Source: Lethocerus indicus | Taxonomy: Eukaryota; Arthropoda; Insecta; Hemiptera; Belostomatidae | DNA: 64,000 bases | Assembly (NCBI GenBank): GCA_019843655.1 | Contig: JACDQD010000010.1 | Span: forward strand, 7,671,637-7,735,636 | Direction: 5' to 3' | Part shown: positions 24,672-35,356 of the stretch, in pieces | Position numbering within the stretch: the first letter of the stretch is position 1 | Layout of the letters: each line of letters starts with the position of its first letter | Notes under the pieces: model-generated | Databases searched by the model: none | Seen by the model: only the letters and a program-made list of their open reading frames with translations | Told to the model about the DNA's origin: nothing | Translations under genes and position numbers: made by a program

Positions 24672-27600
24672 GTTAGTAAACCGCTAAGTGCTATTATTCT
24701 CGACCTGCCTTCTTTCAAGAAGAGTTCTTCTTTATTAGCAATTAGTCCAATGGTTTCCGCTATCGCCGATTTGGTCTTTTGCTAGACTTTCCGTCAGTAG
24801 GTCGGTGAATCATTGGACCGAATCACCTAGCAGAGAGCATGATCGCAAGAACCGCGGCATTCCATAAGCTTGCGGGCCACCAAACAGGTATGCCGAAAGA
24901 AGTAGTCCATTATTCTTCTTTTCCTGCCCAGCGGCTGTGCGCTGTCGAGCTATGTCGTACCCGACGACCGGTGGCGTCGTCCAACTCTCTCTCTGCTCCT
25001 TATCCAGGACCTGCTCTCATTGCTCGCCCTTTCTGTCCTGTGCCAGACCGGTTTGGTCTCATCGCTACAATAAATTACGAAAAAATGTCTGCTCATAAAA
25101 CATAATATACGAGGGTAGTTCAAATATGAACTAGACTTTCACTGTTATACCTGGTATATCGGGAGTTTGTTCAGCGACTGCAATGCACTTAGTGCCAGGA
25201 AGCTTTTCGATCACAGCAGTGTAGAAGTCTTTTGATCAGAAGCGGACCCCACCCCTGCAACACCACAATGACCTGCTCATTGGTGCGGAATTTTTTCCGC
25301 TCCTTAAGGAGGCCAAACGGGTGATACTTAACACCCCTTTGAGTTTCAAGGCGTGTGAGCACGCTTATATTTGAGAATTTTCAAGACACTAATTGCCCAT
25401 AAATTTCCAGGTTATTTTCAGTTTCCTGATAAGGTTACTGGCCAAGTTAGGTTAATCCAAGGTTTGCTTGCGCTTAATGCTTGTAGTATGCTGCGACACC
25501 TAGGGAACAAAATATATCCTTGTGGTTACTTATACTCTCAAAATACTGAGCATATAATACTTTCAAGATTGGACACATTAACTACAATAATTGATCCGTT
25601 TTTATAAGAAAACATTCTATTGGCTACTGAAAGAACTTGATTTGGTAATACAGGAATATATCATTGAAGTATGTTATTTATAATGTTGTTATTGACAACT
25701 ATCTTAAGTGATCATTATTTTTAATATCCCTAGGATAATTGCACAGGGTACAATAATTTGGAATATAGAAAATGTAGTTTCTATAGCCAGTTAAGAAAGG
25801 CAAATCCTTAGATCTTACAACTTAGAACGAACTTGGAACTATTACGTTTCTCATATATAGGGTCGCCATGCATAATCACAATTTACACTGATACAAATTC
25901 GTCATTACTAAACGTTATTGTTATTTTAAAAGAAATATTTTTGGAAAATTTCAGGTCAAATTAGGACTGTCCCTGCCTACACATGCGGAGATTCGCGAGC
26001 TGAAAGAACAGCTGTCGTCGGATACGGGCATTTCGGAACAGCACATGCTCATTACCGAAATAGACGATCTCGGTTTTCAGAGAACATTTTCAGGTATTTT
26101 AACATTAAAGCCATGTGTAGAAGTGATGGGGGTTGTCTGCATTGTAGGGCAGTCTGGAGTCAGGGGCCATATAAAATAAACTTTTGAAAACCAGTGATGA
26201 ATTCCAAGTAAAATATATTTCTTGGAGGTGCTCTTTTTAATTTAAATATATTTCTGTTACTTTTAATGTTTCTTGGACCCACTGCCCAATGATGAGTCAC
26301 AGAGGCACCTTGAAATGCCTCAATGGTGTATCACAAGGCCGACAGGTTTTTAGGGAACGATTTTTTGTAAATATTTATTTATTATACACTTTGGAGGCCT
26401 ATGACATCATGTTACATACTTTGAAATTGTAAGTATTATAAAGTGATATCCTAATTTAAAGGAAAAAATGTTCAATTGAACAATATCAGTATTATTAACA
26501 CTTTGCCATGTTTTTTCATTAATTTGGGAAAACATCAAAAATGAAAATAAACAACTTAATTTATGGGCCTGAACTGTTTATACAAAAATTAATTATGCTC
26601 ATGATACTTTGATAGTGGTTAATAAAATGGAACCAGATTATGTAAATTTTAATTCAGATTATAACCTGTTTGTATATTCAGGTAGGACAAAGAATTAACT
26701 TCATATATCATTTATTTCTTTTTATAAATAGTAGAAGAGTATGAAAGATCAATTATTGAAATGTTTCCAATTTTATTATATCTATTTACAATTTTTTGTA
26801 ATTATTTTAATATTGGTACAGCATCTGTTATGGTGGTACTGACCCAAATAGCTATGTTGAATTTATTTTTGATGATTTTACTGAGAATAATCAACACTTT
26901 CAGACAATCAACCTCTATCAATGATTAAAGAGAGTGACCCAATATACTGTCTTGAGCTTCCACAATTGAAAGAGGCGAATCAAGATACTGGAGAGTACAT
27001 ACTTCTTGTGTGGGTCAACACTCTGGTTGTTGATGACCAATGTGCAAGGTGAATAATATATTTTTATAATTCACAGGATTTAATATTATTGAAATCTTGA
27101 AATTTTGTTTTCAACTATATTTACCAATTCATTATACAGTTAATTTATGATTTAGGTTTGGCAGTCCATATACCATGCAAATATGCAGAGAGACATCATA
27201 TGTCGATATTGAGAAATTGATCTTGAAAGAAATGTGTTGGTCTGTTGCTGATGGAGTTCTCGAAGCTGATAAGGTAAGATTATAGTAGTTACAAACTTTA
27301 ACCAAAAATAAAAAAGTTCAAATCTAATTTGTTGTCGACCTAGATGTTTACTTTTACAACACAACAATTTTGTGGTAGAATTATTATTTTCCACATAAAA
27401 AAATTAATTTATATATTATTATATAAAACAGATATTACAGAAATTTTATTGTTGATTACATGGGACATTTATCAAAGAATTGAAAGATCAAGCCTTAAAT
27501 TTTTTTTATTGTGTTACTAAGCTTTCTGAAAGAGATATATCAAATTGTGTGGTATCTATTAGGTCTGCAGAGCTAGAACATGGATTAGATTAAACTCTTT

Positions 27601-30600
27601 TCATTGCAATAATTCCCATAAATATCTGAAGGGTTTATGTAATTTTTTTCCCAGGAGGACATACCCGGTGAGCTTAGAATGCGAGTTGTGGCTCCAGGTT
27701 GCAGTACAAGTTACCTAGATGCTTCAGTCGAGCATCCTCTCTATGCCCAGTGTGTGGACACAGCAATGGCTTTGTGTGATCCAAGCTCAGGACCTCCCCA
27801 TTTGAAACTTGTCCTCGAATGGGACCTACAAGCCAAAGCCAGGTGAATATATTTTTGTTGTTGTCTTATTTGTTATTTATTTATGCAAGTTCAATAATGG
27901 TAATGGCAATTTCAATATCAATTATGTTCTTGATGTTTTTTAAGACAAATGATTATACTGTTAATGTCAGGAAAAATACTGCCTTCATTAATGTATTCTT
28001 TTACCATTCATTATAAGTATGAAATTTATAATACTTTCATTTTTAAACTTTAATTAGATTTTTTAATGATTGCTTAATCATTCAACATATCTGTAATTTA
28101 TTGCTTATAATTTTTTTTATTTTGTCCCTATTGTAATTAAAAATCTTTAAATTTATTGTTTCATATCAATTTTTTCATTATATGAAATTTTGTTTTTTTA
28201 TAGCATGATAATTGATGATACTGATCAAGTTGAGGAACATGCCAGTGTTAAACAGTTGAAGCATAATTCAGAAATGGGAGGATCTGTGACGTTAGAAGAG
28301 TGTTTTGAGGTAGGCTATACATTTAACAAGTATATGTAACATGAGTGTACATGTAACAATTGAGAAATATTATTTCTTTAGTTTGTTATTAAATTTTTTT
28401 GTCATGTGGATAATTTATTGTTTCAACACTTTCACTTAGAGTAAAGTAGACAACAAGAAGCTCATGCTAAGTAATGGCTATTTTCTTATAGGACACATTA
28501 CCTAGAAGTAATAGAGACTGTTATTTTGTTTTCAGTTATATACAAAAGCAGAAGTGTTGGGAGCTGAAGATGCATGGCATTGTCCGAACTGTAATCTGAA
28601 ACAAGAAGTTGTAAAGAAACTGGGACTATGGTCATTACCTGACATCCTTGTGATTCATCTTAAAAGGTTTAGACAACCACCAGTTAAAAACCAAAATAGG
28701 TTTGTTTTATATTTGTATTTCATAATTCATATTTCATAATATAAATTAGTAAAATATATTGTTAAATATTTAACTGAAGTAGACTATAGAAATTAGCATT
28801 TAAAAATTCATCTATGTTATATTGTTATTTTTTAGGCAATAGAGTTTGTTAATAAATAGTTAGATAATTTATTGGAAATTTTTATTTGTTGTTTATCAGT
28901 GATATGAAACCCTGACTATCTCCCTCAGACACAATTTACTCGTATGACTAGGGTCAGTGGGTTGATATACAATAAATGATTCTAGAACCTTTATGGTCAT
29001 AATTTTCTTATATACAGTTTGAATTAAAAGGGTTTACGCTGTCTCTCATTTCTGTTATTTGTGATTGTTTAGAACTACTATAAAACTCACGACATTGGTT
29101 GATTTCCCTGCCATTGGCTTCGACATGACTCCACATCTCTGTGGAAGTGGCAACTCTGTCTGGTGGAAGCATAATAGCAACAACCCGAACTACCAAGTAC
29201 AACATAACACATATGACCTGTATGCAGTCTGTAACCACCATGGTCCTAATTTACACACTGGCCATTACACAGGTATTGTATTATATTGAAAATAATATTT
29301 ATTAAAACCATTTATTGCTGTGATCCAATTGTCTCCACCAATAAGTGGTGTGTGTAATTGAGTTGTATTAATCTTATTATTTTCTAAGTGTATTATATTT
29401 TATACAGTAATACATGTAGAATTTTTTTCTACTTGATTACTCCTATCTTAGTTTAGTCTATATTGTTTAGGTTACTTCCTTCTGAAGATTTGTTTTAACT
29501 GGGTTTTACTACCTACGAATTTTAAACAGGAATCTACAAGTTCTAGGTTCAATGAGGACAGTAAAATTACTGATATTCCATGCAATATTATTTATCTATT
29601 TTTTAGATAGTGACAAACTTATAATGCTGTGTTTAGAAATTACCACAGTTTAATGCCCCTCAAAATGAATCCTGAAACTTTGGAATCTGACAGAATTTTT
29701 TTTCAGAAATTCTTCAAAAATGGCTTGAAAAATGCATGCTTTATAGTTTTTTCTGACTAGGCTGTTTATTATATAAGTTCAATACTGAGTTGTTTATACG
29801 TACATAAGATTAATGATTAAAGACATTTATTCTAAAACCACTGAAGAATGGTAGCATGTTCTGGATCGTGTTTAATGCAGCATATGTGGAATATTATGCA
29901 TATTTAATTTGCAAATGGTGAAAATGTTATCATAATTGAAATATTGTTTCAGCATACTGCCGCAACCCGTATAATGCTCAGTGGTACTGTTTTGATGACA
30001 CGACGGTGACACCTATGTCAGAGAATGAGCTTGTTACATCATCGGCCTATATATTGTTCTATCAGAGGAGGGGTTTACCTTCACCCTCATCTTCATCCAA
30101 CTCCTCTTGCACAGAGCATTGGGCATCTAGACTGGCATCTATGCTCAACTCCCAGATACCTGCAGGTAATTTAGTCGTTGTACTTCCCTCCGTGTAATGA
30201 GCTCACATTACACAGCTGACAATTTCATTTCAAATGCAACTGCAGTGGGATTAGAATTGGCTTATAATTCATCAACACATCATAACATATGCTGTCACTG
30301 GTATCATTGATTAATATCAAAACCCAAACTCCTGCATGTTTAATATGATGAAAGTTTTATTACATTGTTATATATCAACTCCAGGACATTTGTAGTTGTT
30401 AAATTGCCAATGGGTGGGTCTGACATAGCATATTTGAGGATTTATTCAGTATAGAAAAATGATTTGGAATGAAATTTTCATATCTATTTGACAGATGCAA
30501 TCTTTCACCCATATAATTGAATACCCTCCAAAAAAATTGAACTGTCAATTATCAACTGTTATTATTATAAAGTGTTTTTTATAAGTCACAAAAAGATATG

Positions 30601-30881
30601 GATGAATATTTATAATCAGCAAGAGAACATTTAAGAAGAGAATTTTTAATGTTTTATACTAAAAAATAGTTGGCATAAAATTATTTAAAAAATATTACTT
30701 TGATTATAAAATCTTGATTGTAGATCATACTCCTTTTTTCACAGAAGAAACAGATGGGACATTCAGGCGTAACTCAAGGCAGTATGCTACAGTACCAGTA
30801 AATGTCAAGCGCACAATTGCAACAGAAACTGAAATCAATAACGAGATCAGGAGCCCTCTGGTAGATATAAAAATTTTATAA
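24429..30881 (+). CDS. Ubiquitin-specific protease, USP31/USP43 type (C-terminal ten exons; 5' end missing)
   Basis: This is a cysteine protease of the USP (peptidase C19) family that removes ubiquitin from proteins. Ten exons join in phase: 24429-24671, 25955-26093, 26904-27048, 27156-27273, 27655-27842, 28204-28309, 28536-28699, 29073-29272, 29953-30165 and 30745-30881. They encode 550 residues and a stop. Visible parts, numbered from the first residue seen: zinc-ribbon half 1 (CPRC, C40/C43), an inserted region of about 285 residues that may be ubiquitin-like, VTLEECFELYTK (306-317), zinc-ribbon half 2 (C329/C332), LVIHLKRF (351-358), the catalytic His box GHYTAY (H432), and the FDD motif (D449). 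The His-Asp spacing of 17 equals that in USP7. Exons with the catalytic Cys and QQD boxes were not found and should lie upstream. The tail beyond the protease fold is only about 80 residues. USP31 rather than USP43 is not decided; the family call is firm. Confidence 0.95.
25108..25332 (-). mobile_element. Mariner-like DNA transposon relic (C-terminus of transposase plus terminal repeat)
   Basis: The plus strand begins TA|TACGAGGGTAGTTCAAAT, a mariner-type terminal repeat at a TA site. Reading left from 25330 on the minus strand gives YHPFGLLKE, matching the DYHLFGPLK motif that carries the third catalytic Asp in the D34D transposases. Then follow KKFRTNEQV (family: RF.TDEEV) and, after an in-frame stop and shift, KDFYTAVIEKL and KCIAVA (family: F..GIEKL, KCI). 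The Asp position is Lys here, and the rest of the transposase and the other terminus are absent, so it is inactive. It lies in the USP intron between exons a and b. Confidence 0.8.
25955..26093 (+). CDS. USP exon b: insertion, ubiquitin-like part
   Basis: Acceptor TTTCAG and donor CAG|GTATTT; starts in phase 0 and ends after one base of a codon. It encodes a helix-rich stretch (EIRELKEQL, ITEIDDLGF) that resembles the insertion in USP31/43. It is the last exon before CpG becomes scarce. Confidence 0.88.
26904..27048 (+). CDS. USP exon c: insertion continued
   Basis: Acceptor TTTCAG and donor AAG|GTGAAT. The first two bases complete an Asp codon with exon b. It encodes MIKESDPIYCLELP, which corresponds to the HESD..FAFE-type segment of USP31/43 relatives. 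The split Arg codon continues in the next exon. Confidence 0.88.
27156..27273 (+). CDS. USP exon d: insertion continued
   Basis: Acceptor TTTAG and donor AAG|GTAAGA. The first base completes the Arg codon, followed by 39 whole codons. It includes the YVDIEKLILKEM helix typical of a domain that precedes the second zinc-ribbon pair. Confidence 0.87.
27655..27842 (+). CDS. USP exon e: insertion continued
   Basis: Acceptor CCCAG preceded by a T-rich tract; donor CCAG|GTGAAT. It encodes ELRMRVVAPG and LKLVLEWD, the latter like the start of the strand that leads to the second half of the catalytic domain. Confidence 0.87.
28204..28309 (+). CDS. USP exon f: VTLEECFE box begins
   Basis: Acceptor TTATAG and donor GAG|GTAGGC. 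It ends in VTLEECFE, the conserved opening of the segment that carries the second zinc-ribbon pair. The boundary falls cleanly between codons. Confidence 0.9.
28536..28699 (+). CDS. USP exon g: second zinc-ribbon pair and LVIHLKRF
   Basis: Acceptor TTTTCAG; donor AATAG|GTTTGT, which is a weak donor. It encodes LYTKAEVLGAEDAWHCPNC and LVIHLKRF, two of the most conserved USP motifs. A read-through frame continues into the intron to 28739, but the phase with exon h supports splicing at 28699. Confidence 0.92.
29073..29272 (+). CDS. USP exon h: catalytic histidine
   Basis: Acceptor GTTTAG and donor CACAG|GTATTG. It encodes YDLYAVCNHHG and LHTGHYT. The His in GHYT is the catalytic base. The codon of the following Ala is split across the intron. 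Confidence 0.93.
29953..30165 (+). CDS. USP exon i: catalytic Asp and end of the protease fold
   Basis: Acceptor TTTCAG and donor GCAG|GTAATT. It encodes WYCFDDTTV (catalytic Asp after Phe) and AYILFYQRRG, the final strand of the USP fold, followed by a Ser-rich linker (PSPSSSSNSS) that starts the tail. Confidence 0.93.
30745..30881 (+). CDS. USP exon j: terminal exon with stop
   Basis: Acceptor TTTTTTCACAG after a strong pyrimidine tract. It encodes 44 residues plus a TAA at 30879-30881, ending LVDIKIL. Phase agrees with exon i. It may be one of several alternative last exons. Confidence 0.75.
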
Positions 30882-31718
30882 AAACATTCATCTTAATTTA
30901 ATTTTAAATATGAAAAGGTGTCTTATTTACTCAGAGGTTCAATTTTTACTGAAGAAACATTATAAAGTTAGTGAACAATGTTAAGTTGAATTATGTTGCT
31001 TGTATGATTCACATCAATATTATTAGTGATGAAAATTATATTAACCAATATTATTAATACTGGAAATAATTATTATTAAAATTATAATAACCTTAGAAAA
31101 AAATCTTTACAACTTTTTCATGGAACCTATTATCTGGAGTAATTTATAATAATCGGTCATTTGTGAACTGCATTTCAAGTGTATTACCTTAGATTTATTT
31201 GAATAATGGTTATACCAATACAAATGATGATGTTAGAGCTGATTGAAAAATGATTTATTCATCATAATTATTATCTGTCTAAATTCAACAGGATTCTTCA
31301 CTTGTAGCTCTTAAAAACAATTTAAGAACCCTTCAATTAAATTCCCCTGTGAAACAATTAAAGTTTTGACATTTGTCAGTTCGGTTTTTTATTATATCTA
31401 GTTCAATTTGCTATCCAATGAATCAATCTTTTCATTTTACATTGTCCTCTCAGTTAGTTTATATGTTTTGTTTATATCTCGTTTTATTTTATTTTTTCAG
31501 TTGACCTTATTCAAAATTTAAATTGCAAATATTTAAAATTTATTACTAGTATTTGAGCTATAACCTTCCTGATACAAGAAAATGCAATAATTCTTTGTGC
31601 AATAGGAAAATGCTCTTATGATTTTTTTTCAGTAATTGTTAATATTAAGTTATAATAATGTAATGTAAAAAAAATTATTCTCTTGTAAAATTCTGTATCA
31701 GCAATACCTAATTTCTAT
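30882..31718 (+). other. 3' flank and probable 3' UTR of the USP gene
   Basis: Strongly AT-rich and nearly free of CpG, like the gene body upstream, so it is probably transcribed with the USP gene. No ORF of note. The exact poly(A) site is not clear; one AATAAA candidate lies much further right at 33181-33186. Confidence 0.4.
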
Positions 31719-31724
31719 TTTATT
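31719..31724 (-). terminator. Poly(A) signal overlapping the stop codon
   Basis: AATAAA on the minus strand includes the TAA stop of the 109-codon ORF. A second AATAAA lies a few bases earlier, inside the last codons. If used, the 3' UTR would be only tens of bases long. AT richness makes chance occurrence likely. Confidence 0.3.
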
Positions 31725-32049
31725 TTTTATTGAGCTTGCCATTCCTTGTAAATAGTGGTATTTTTATTTCCTTAAATATTTCCCTGTTCAAATAGTATTG
31801 ACCAAAGTCAATTTTGGTGACAGAAGCAGTGTTAATATAGTCTTCAGTCATGTCTTCATCAAATGCACATTGAGCACAATAAAAATGAATTTCCTTTTTC
31901 TTTTCTAGAACTCTCCACGTCCTGACAGGGTGGAGCCTGAGATAGTCAGCTGTAAACCGCTTGACCTCGCTGAATCTGCTGTCTGACAGAAGAAATACAT
32001 CGAAATATGCGTGTAATCCAAATTCAAACCATATTTCGGTAAAAGACAT
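31720..32049 (-). CDS. Small hypothetical protein, antisense to the USP 3' flank
   Basis: I do not recognise this 109-residue protein. It starts at ATG 32047-32049 (MSFTEIWFEFGLHAYF) and ends NGKLNKK at TAA 31720-31722. It is rich in aromatic and charged residues (FTADYLRLHP, WRVLEKKK, FYCAQCAFDEDM), has no signal peptide or membrane segment, and holds one CxxC (CAQC) pair. Supporting signs are an uninterrupted frame in very AT-rich DNA, a local rise in CpG at 31.9-32.1 kb in an otherwise CpG-poor region, a TCAGTT initiator-like site about 60 bases upstream, and an AATAAA that overlaps the stop codon. A two-codon upstream ORF (ATG GAA TAA) lies in the leader. It could also be the last exon of a longer gene or a chance frame. 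Confidence 0.45.
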   Translation of the reverse strand: MSFTEIWFEFGLHAYFDVFLLSDSRFSEVKRFTADYLRLHPVRTWRVLEKKKEIHFYCAQCAFDEDMTEDYINTASVTKIDFGQYYLNREIFKEIKIPLFTRNGKLNKK

Positions 32050-32108
32050 TGAGAATCTATTTTTGTGGAGTCTTCCTCCGATATTATTCCATGACAGTGA
32101 TTTTTAAA

Positions 32109-32114
32109 AACTGA
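32109..32114 (-). promoter_or_regulatory. Initiator-like site for the 109-codon minus-strand ORF
   Basis: TCAGTT on the minus strand matches the arthropod initiator core (TCAGT) and lies about 60 bases before the ATG, inside the local CpG rise. Short matches like this are common by chance. Confidence 0.25.
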
Positions 32115-33968
32115 GCGGATAAAGAAGTTGTTTTTTTTGAGGTTTATTTAAACTGAGTGTGAATTTTATTTTTTGAGTGTAATTTATTTCACCATTTGTT
32201 GGTTAGTTTAAAAAAATTTCCTTCATCCTATAAAATTTGAGATTTTAATTTTAATGTAAATTTTATGTATATACATATATAAATATATTATATATATATA
32301 TGTATGTATATATTTATTATTTTTGAACTCATATTATTTATATTCCATTTTTAATTGCACTCCCTCTTCTCTCTCTCTGTTCCATTCATAGATTATTTAA
32401 ATAGCTGCATTATATGATAAAGTCTGATTATTCCTTCTTATTTATCTGAATGTTCTTATTCTGAGTAGAATTAGATCATTTATTTTATGAAAAATTGAAA
32501 AATAATTTTTGTTGATAGTATATTGTATATTTTATTGTTGTGTACAAGCAGCTGAATTTGGCATTTCTTACCCACTTATTATGAAGAAACAAAACATGAT
32601 TTGAGTTAATTTTACAATCCTACTTCTGGGAACTGTTTTAGCCTCTTGATAATATTTTAATTCAATCCGGGGAGGGGGGGGTTAATTTTTCAGGGACCAA
32701 CAACATGATATTTAAGGGGTACAATTTATGCCAAATTTTTTTTTTAGATTTTAAAATCCAGCTCTTCTCTGAAGGAATTTCTTGTCTATTTTTAAAACTG
32801 GAATTTCAACAGGCCTAACAAATTTTGAAAAGATAAAGACTTTTTGGTTACTTTAAGCCATTGCACTTTTTTCGCTTGATTTTATTTTTTTTATAAATAA
32901 TAATTGGTTAATAATGTAGGATCAGTTACCTCGCAGTAATTATTTGTTCATTTATATTATTTTTTGTTTAATTTTAGAGGTTATTTAATTTTACTTTTTT
33001 GAGATGTATAATGCCATTTTTCATCGGTGTAGGTTTTGGAGACATTCAGATATTTGACACATCAGATGCTCAATATTCTAATTAGGATGTATGGTAAAAC
33101 TTTTTATATGACTAAAAAAGTCTTAAAATTGTCATTTTTTAAAAATTGTAAGAAGTTCATAGTTTTCTATAAATTAAAACAATAAATTAAACAACCTATC
33201 TACAGATTGATTGTTTGAATGTTTTGTGGAGTCAAAAAGCAGTCAATTCTTATTTTATTGTAAAAAACAAATTTGTATTTTCAGAGTCTCTTTGAATGGC
33301 TGTATGTTTATTTTCAGTGGTACTTTCCAGGTTTTAGCTTTCTCTCCCTAGTTTGTATTACATGTATTGTGGAAGAATGATATCATCATAGATTCTGTTT
33401 TAATGTCATCTAAAATGTTAGTGAAATTGGCATTGCAATTTCTGGGGGATTGGGGTTTGTTAAAATAATTGTCACTGCCTTTGATAAAAAATAATAGTGT
33501 TTTATAAAATTATTTCTGATAATTTAGAATCCACTAAAGAATTAGATACTTTAGTGGTAAATAATGTCCATTGTATTTGGAAGGGTCAATTATAGAGTTA
33601 CCCATATTTTAATGTATATAAATATATATCTATATATGTTACATATATAAATATTTATATTCTTAAGTATACTCATAAGCAATTAAATTTTTTTTCATTC
33701 TTTAAATACAAGACAGTTGATCATTTTTTTATAAATTGAAAGTTTATAACAGTGCTAACAGATAGGTTGTTTGGCCGCAGGAATAAAAATGATGTTTCTA
33801 TCTTGATTTTTTGAATGAAGAAGGGAGAATATAAATGACAGTTTTTGCATTAACAGACATCTTTCTGTGTCTACTATTTTACATTCTGCATTACATTGTA
33901 ATTATATCTTTATACAGTTATTTTTCACAGAGGTACTAATGTAATATGCACTAGTCAGTTTTTGAAAC

Positions 33969-33972
<4 letters not shown>

Positions 33973-34028
<56 letters not shown>
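33973..34028. repeat. (TA)n microsatellite
   Basis: About 28 uninterrupted TA units. Confidence 0.95.
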
Positions 34029-34030
<2 letters not shown>

Positions 34031-34319
34031 TTAATATTGTATTATAAAAAAATATTCATAGTTCATAGATTGATTTACAAAATAGTCCTCATTATACAAA
34101 AAAAATTATATAATATATATTTTTAGCTTATAATGGCTTTTTCTTCAAACATCAACCTTATTACAATACTACTTCTTCTTACTGGCTTCTTGTCACCTTT
34201 TTTTTAGTTTCTATATGAAACAAATTTACATATTAAATACTGACTAACTTATTGAGCACTAAAAAAATATTTTCTTTGAGTAAATTCCAATGTAACTTTT
34301 GTATGTACTATTTCCCTTA

Positions 34320-34344
34320 GGGGGGGGGGGGGGGGGGGGGGGGG
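34320..34344. repeat. Poly-G run of 25
   Basis: Twenty-five consecutive G bases on the plus strand in an otherwise AT-rich context. Such runs are rare in AT-rich insect DNA. They can form G-quadruplexes and are prone to sequencing and assembly length error. Confidence 0.9.
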
Positions 34345-34927
34345 TTGTTTCCTTTTCAAGAAATGTAACTTTGTTCTAGCGACATATACTTAATTGTACA
34401 ATTTTTGTTCCATTAATTGAAATTATGTTATCCATTATAAAGACATATACCTGTTTCCATCTATTAGGCGGTTTAATTTATTACTAGTGCAATAATTCAA
34501 AATGGTGAACTTGTAACATATCTCTATAAAAACAAAAAAAGAGGCAAGACATTTGGTTGTACATTTTCATCTAAGAAATAGGCAGTATCCACAGGCATAA
34601 GGATGAACTGAAGGTATGTTTGAATAATTACAGTTTTTGATTAAAAAGTAAAAAGGTTTTCAAATAGCTCGAGTATTAGATAATAGCGTTCTGATATTTT
34701 TATATTGCAGGAGAAAGTCTCAAGTAAAGTCGAATTTTAATTGATTTAAGTTAGGATAAAATAATTTCCTGTGGTGTTATATAATAAGCTGATCAGGCCC
34801 TAATGAGACCTTTAAATGTTATTAATGTTTGTTTAGGGTTCTCATCTTCTTTTTAAGTAATAAGGTTGATTCATAGTTTAGCTGAATAGGGTGGCAGTCA
34901 AAATTTGAGGGTAATTATGTATTTGAA

Positions 34928-35356
34928 ATGAAGGGTCGAATATTGATTGAGCTCCATTGCCTCAGGAGACCGACAGAGGTCGGGCCCATCAGCCACCAAT
35001 GTGCCCACCCCCAAACTAGAAATTGGCAGAAATTTATTAACGTTTTCCAATTTACCCGACGCGCGATCCACTGTTTAAAATTGTTCTGTGCGTTCAGGAT
35101 CGGTAATAGAGTTTTCGGTGGGAGTAATTTCAGAGTTTTCCCCGGCCTCGAGTCTTGGGATCGGAGCGCCCGCTTCCAGCGGAGGGTGGCGGCCCTGGAA
35201 GCGCTTTCCATCTCTCAAAGATGGTCGCGAGTTCTACCAGTGCCGTTCGAGTGCAGTGTCCGAAGCGGTGTTGAAGAAGCCGAGGAACATTTCTTCCTCC
35301 AAGTATCACCCCCCCCTGGTCTTTCACCCGATTATGCACCGGCTCCACGAAAACTG
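34928..35356 (+). other. CpG-rich island with strong splice donor; possible first exon
   Basis: CpG becomes frequent abruptly at about 34.93 kb and stays so to about 35.85 kb. At 35357 a strong donor (CTG|GTAAGT) follows two long open plus-strand frames: 34928-35515, with a Pro-rich stretch before the donor, and 35088-35360. A minus-strand frame also covers 34915-35211. I recognise no domain in any of them. The donor plus the island suggest a promoter and first exon of a gene reading right, but frame choice and coding status are open. Confidence 0.25.

Larger units (their letters stand above)
32115..34900. other. AT-rich, CpG-poor region with simple repeats; no gene recognised
   Basis: It could still be the USP 3' UTR or intron DNA of a longer isoform, because CpG stays scarce until about 34.9 kb. 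It holds TA-rich stretches at 32.28 and 33.61 kb, an AATAAA at 33181-33186, a TA microsatellite and a poly-G run. Confidence 0.4.

Noticed and set aside
24839..25105. 88-codon plus-strand frame in the USP intron
   Set aside because: It lies wholly inside an intron whose flanking exons join in phase; it has no motif and ends next to the mariner relic.
28554..28739. Read-through of USP exon g into the intron as an alternative C-terminus
   Set aside because: Splicing at 28699 keeps the frame into the His-box exon. The read-through would remove the catalytic histidine and has no poly(A) support.
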